A DNA stretch of 63,814 nucleotides from Bradyrhizobium canariense (lineage in GTDB: Bacteria; Pseudomonadota; Alphaproteobacteria; Rhizobiales; Xanthobacteraceae): contig NZ_VSST01000067.1 of the NCBI RefSeq assembly GCF_019402665.1, positions 1 to 63,814 on the forward strand, given 5' to 3'. How positions within the stretch are numbered: position 1 is the first letter of the stretch; each line of letters begins with the position of its first letter. A program made the translations under genes and the position numbers. The notes beneath the pieces were generated by a model, which saw only the letters and a list, made by a program, of their open reading frames with translations, was not told the origin of the DNA and made no database searches. Shown here in pieces: positions 60,837 to 63,814 of this stretch.

Positions 60837-61715
60837 ATGGGACGATCCGTACGCCTGAAGTCCTTCGAATTGGTCGCGCGCGACATTCGAGACGTTGATG
60901 TGAAGCTGCTCCACGCGCTCTCGATTGCGGTCGGCTGGCCGCATCGGCCAAAGGACTGGGATTTCCTGCGCCGCGCCGGTCAAGGCATCGTCGCTGTTGA
61001 CGGCATCGGGCGCGTTTTCGGAAGCGCGATGTGGTTCCCGCACGGAAGCGAATTCGCCACCATCGGCTTGGTACTCACATCGCCGCGCACCCAAGCACAA
61101 GGTACCGGCCGATGGCTTATGGAACAGGTATTCGAACGGTGTGGGGATCGGAATCTTACCCTGAACTCGACCGATGCTGCCTATCATCTTTATCTGTCGC
61201 TGGGCTTCACCAAGGAAGCGGTCGTGTATCAGTGGCAGGGAGAGGTCGTATCACCCCTTCCACCGATATCAGTTCTGGATGGCGAATTGAGATCGGCGTC
61301 AGCCGAAACACTCAATGAGATTGCAGCGCTGGATGAGCGTGCGTTCGGCACGAGCCGCCGGGAGCTGCTTGCTCTGCTTTCGGAAGGTGCGTCAATCTGT
61401 GTACTGCGCCGCGACGGCAAGACAGTCGGCTACTCCATGAAGCGCGAGTTCGGGCGTGGTCACGTGATCGGTCCCATTGTCGCCAGCAATGATTATGACG
61501 CGATCCATCTCACGGCCGTGCATCTTAAGGATCTCACCGGCCGTTTCGCCCGCGTCGATACTCGGGAGCAGACGGGCCTATTTGCTGATTATCTTCAGCA
61601 GAGCCGCCTCGCTATAAGCGAGACGGTCACAACCATGTCCAAGGGACGGCGATTCCTGAACCGAAAGGAAAACGAGCCGTGGGTCTACGGATTGGCCGCT
61701 CACGCGTTGAGCTGA
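60837..61715 (+). CDS. Two-domain GNAT N-acetyltransferase, second copy (292 aa)
   Basis: Same build as the protein at 42598-43470: acetyl-CoA loop AQGTGRWLMEQVFERCG in domain 1, then LTLNSTDAAYHLYLSLGF, and in domain 2 GYSMKREFGRGHVIGPIVAS, nearly repeating the GRGHVIGPVVA block of the other. The start at 60837 has AACTGAG upstream, a weak site. It ends the island cargo at the right side. It likely modifies an amine related to the pathway. Confidence 0.82.
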   Translation: MGRSVRLKSFELVARDIRDVDVKLLHALSIAVGWPHRPKDWDFLRRAGQGIVAVDGIGRVFGSAMWFPHGSEFATIGLVLTSPRTQAQGTGRWLMEQVFERCGDRNLTLNSTDAAYHLYLSLGFTKEAVVYQWQGEVVSPLPPISVLDGELRSASAETLNEIAALDERAFGTSRRELLALLSEGASICVLRRDGKTVGYSMKREFGRGHVIGPIVASNDYDAIHLTAVHLKDLTGRFARVDTREQTGLFADYLQQSRLAISETVTTMSKGRRFLNRKENEPWVYGLAAHALS

Positions 61716-62440
61716 GCTGAGAAGCAAATCGTTGATCGGCGCTGGTTTCCGACGCCGGTGCTCGCCCTTATTCTACAGGCAACGGCTTGGCGCCGATTCA
61801 CGGAAATGGTTGAGGTCACTAATGTGCTCTCGCCAATTTGGCCATATAGGCTCAACAAAATAGCCGTCGTTTTTGCCGATGTCGCCTCGACCTGAAGAAG
61901 CTGACGAGGGTCTCCGCCGGAAAGAGACTCGCCGGCAACGTCCTTAAGCGCGCGAACGTACAAAATTGTAGGTTTGCCCTCATTAATGGATATGGCATTC
62001 TCGAGGTTCGTAGGTAGAGCAAAAGCCACTGTTTGACCTGTGGCAGGAAAAATGGGCCGAAGCCTCGGCGGACCACCGGACCGGGGAGCGTCGCGAAGCG
62101 CCCCCGATAGATTCACATCGGGGAGGCGCAACAGCCGATACCGACCTTCGCTTCAGGTGCAAACCGAAGCTCCGCGCCTTCTACTGGACATTCATACCGA
62201 AGCGCGCAGACCATCGTGAAGCACTGCCGCGCCCGCAATGCGGCTCGCGCCGATTTCGGTATCGATAGGCTTGAATTGCAGGTGCTGAAGGAAGGTATGA
62301 AGAGCTGAACGCAGACCGGTAGATTTCGTGTTACAGGTCGAGGGGCTTCGGTCCTAATTATCCGACTCGTCGCACGGCGTGCGACCATCAAAAGCGTCGC
62401 ACGAGACCCGGCTTGTTCTGCGGAGGAATTTAAAAAAGCC

Positions 62441-62463
<23 letters not shown>
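61716..62463. other. Gene-free stretch next to the tRNA-Lys gene
   Basis: About 750 bases. This is where an island integrase would normally lie, but neither strand shows the tyrosine recombinase boxes or a long conserved frame. Frames at 61700-62131 and 62113-62475 (minus) have no recognisable domain. A lost or decayed integrase is possible. Confidence 0.4.
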
Positions 62464-62539
<76 letters not shown>

Positions 62540-62673
62540 GAAAGGCGGTTAAAGCCTTGCGAGGCCGGTCGTTTAGCAAAGCGATCCGGGTCTGGCAAGC
62601 GATGGCACGTAAGTTTTCCAAGGCTATGACAAGGGTATGCCAAGGGCGTGCCCACATCCCCCAAAAAAGCGAA

Positions 62674-62696
62674 AAGCCGCTGGATTCCAGCGGCTT
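62674..62696 (-). terminator. Terminator hairpin after the LTXXQ-like gene
   Basis: AAGCCGCTGG and CCAGCGGCTT pair perfectly with a three-base loop. On the minus strand the stem is followed by TTCGCTTTTTTGG. It lies 33 bases beyond the stop of the LTXXQ-like gene. Confidence 0.7.
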
Positions 62697-62728
62697 CGCC
62701 AGGGTTGAGCGGGGCCACCCTTGCAGGC

Positions 62729-63364
62729 TCAGAGCCGGCCCTCGCGGTCCCCGTCCGGGCCGCCGTCGCGGTCGAAACGGTCACGGTGGAAGTGGTCCAT
62801 ACCGCGCTCCATCATGCGGTCCATGCCACGCTCCATGAAGTGGCGGCGCGGGCCGTCTTCGCCGCCTCCGAACGGGCCGCGGTGGCGGGTCAGCACGGCG
62901 AGGCGCCGCTTCTGGCCCTCGTCCAGAGTCTTGTAGAGCGGATCGGCGGCATCGGCGATCTTCTTCAGGGCCGCCGACGTCGCCCCCATGTCCTCGGCGC
63001 GCTGGCGCAGGCGGGCGACCGGATCTTCCGGCCTGTCGGCATCCTTGTTGGCGTCCTTATTGGCGTCCTTGCCGGCATCGCCGGGACCGGCATTCATCCG
63101 CGCATTGGCGCGGTCCATGCGCAGCTTGGCGAAGTCGCGCACGGCGGCCTCGACCGGCGGCCACAGCTTCTCCTGATCGGCGTTGAGCTTCAGCCCGGCA
63201 TGGACGGCGGCGATCCGCGCGTCGACCATGGCGGCGCGGTCTTCCGGGTTCATGCGGATGTGGCGCATGTGCTCGTGCATCCACGGGCGATGATAGTGGG
63301 CATAGACCGCGCCCGAGCCGGCGATGCTGAGCACGGCGATGGCGGCGATGGTGAATTTCCTCAT
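62729..63364 (-). CDS. Spy/CpxP-like LTXXQ-motif periplasmic protein (211 aa)
   Basis: The signal peptide MRKFTIAAIAVLSIAGSG with cleavage near VYAHY leads into a helical, charged mature part. GLKLNADQEKLWPPVEAAVRD is a variant of the LTxxQ repeat, and VARLRQRAEDMGATSAALKK and LYKTLDEGQKRRLAVL are companion helices. The C-terminus is rich in Arg, Asp and Gly (RDRFDRDGGPDGDREGRL). Relatives are chaperones or stress sensors of the envelope. The start at 63364 is chosen over 63421 because the signal peptide begins there. It stands alone and has its own terminator. Confidence 0.75.
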   Translation of the reverse strand: MRKFTIAAIAVLSIAGSGAVYAHYHRPWMHEHMRHIRMNPEDRAAMVDARIAAVHAGLKLNADQEKLWPPVEAAVRDFAKLRMDRANARMNAGPGDAGKDANKDANKDADRPEDPVARLRQRAEDMGATSAALKKIADAADPLYKTLDEGQKRRLAVLTRHRGPFGGGEDGPRRHFMERGMDRMMERGMDHFHRDRFDRDGGPDGDREGRL

Positions 63365-63507
63365 GCGAACTCTCCTCTGGAAGGATGCCATGAGGATGGG
63401 CGCAGCGCGGCTTACGCGCAACTTACAACTTGGACAGGGAGCGCGTTCTTTCGAAGATGTAACGCTCCTGAATTTTAGTTCAGTCGCAATCGGAAATCAT
63501 TCGCAAC

Positions 63508-63540
63508 AAAAGGGGCTTCCGCGCCCGGCACGGAAGCCCC
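63508..63540 (-). terminator. Terminator hairpin after the dctP fragment
   Basis: GGGGCTTCCG (63512-63521) and CGGAAGCCCC (63531-63540) pair over a nine-base loop, and on the minus strand the stem is followed by TTTTGTTG. It lies just after the stop of the DctP-like gene. Confidence 0.75.
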
Positions 63541-63558
63541 ATTCATGGTCCGTTCAAA

Positions 63559-63814
63559 TCAGTTCGTCGTGCTCTTCGCTTCCTTCTGGAACTCGTCGAT
63601 CAACGGTTGGCCGATGCGGCCTGCGGCGTCCTTGTAGACCGGCTCCATGGCCTTACGCATCGCCTCATCCTGCTCCGGCGTGAGCTTGATGATCTCGCTC
63701 TTGCCGCTCTTCCTGATCGGCGAGCGCGTCCTCGTTCTCCTTCTGCGACTGCGTATTGTTGAAGTCGGTCGCTTCCTTCATCGCCTTCGTCAGCTGGTCG
63801 CGGATGTCGGCCGG
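63559..63814 (-). pseudogene. TRAP transporter DctP-like protein, C-terminal part, one frameshift
   Basis: The minus strand enters from the right edge as PADIRDQLTKAMKEATDF and KENEDALA, and after a frame change near 63713-63722 continues SGKSEIIKLTPEQDEAM, VYKDAAGRIGQPLIDEFQKE and a stop at 63559-63561. This is the C-terminal half of a DctP periplasmic binding protein of TRAP dicarboxylate-type transporters. One extra or two missing bases separate the two parts. The rest lies outside the window. A sequencing error cannot be excluded. Confidence 0.65.

Overview
The window looks like a high-GC alphaproteobacterial chromosome, most likely Bradyrhizobium or a close relative. The main pointers are a coxMNOP-type alternative cytochrome oxidase operon, a large (about 1,600 aa) NAD-glutamate dehydrogenase, a UPF0182 membrane protein, and several small hypothetical proteins of rhizobial style. 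This assignment comes from recalled family knowledge and gene order; no database search was run.

Layout. (1) 1-3.1 kb is a decayed zone. Remnants of an IS30-like and an IS3-family element are nested in each other and abut a broken ThuA-like gene. They are followed by a twice-frameshifted TMEM175/DUF1211 channel gene and a Tat-signal metallo-beta-lactamase-fold gene broken by an apparent one-base deletion. (2) 3.1-9 kb carries small hypothetical genes, a membrane-anchored lytic transglycosylase-like protein and a patatin-like protein whose catalytic Ser/Asp positions are Cys/Glu. (3) 9-12.4 kb holds a SAM-domain/class III cyclase/AAA/TPR signalling protein. (4) 13-18.5 kb has an orphan GspG pseudopilin gene with an out-of-frame leader, then a six-gene minus-strand oxidase operon (coxM, coxN, coxO, coxP, a subunit IV-like gene and a GYD-domain gene). 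(5) 19-31.2 kb is core-like: DUF2189, an atypical SDR, an AraC/GlxA pseudogene, UPF0182, YbaK, a CBS protein, NAD-GDH and a small hypothetical.

(6) 31.6-62.5 kb is the most interesting region. An intact tRNA-Lys(CTT) gene at 62,464-62,539 has the 3' part of its sequence repeated directly at 31,639-31,706, including a 40-base perfect core. The intervening 31 kb therefore looks like a genomic island inserted at a tRNA, although no integrase is visible. Its cargo is almost entirely catabolic. It includes a GlcD-type FAD dehydrogenase, a coupled DUF1537 kinase/PdxA-like dehydrogenase/TIM barrel-cupin fusion operon divergent from a LysR regulator, and two closely related DadA-like oxidases. A long minus-strand gene train encodes a peptide-type ABC transporter, another FAD amine oxidase, a second-copy-style threonine synthase, a GNAT, a DSD1-type PLP enzyme and an aldehyde dehydrogenase. 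A further set consists of an Lrp regulator, a class III aminotransferase, a HAD-II enzyme, a GabD-like dehydrogenase, a cupin and a GhrA-like reductase, closed by a second GNAT of the same two-domain type. Together they could import and dismantle an amino- or hydroxyamino-acid compound whose carbon passes through a phosphorylated four-carbon acid. The actual substrate cannot be read from sequence.

(7) 62.5-63.8 kb returns to core DNA: a Spy/LTXXQ-like periplasmic protein and the frameshifted C-terminal end of a TRAP-transporter DctP gene cut by the window edge.
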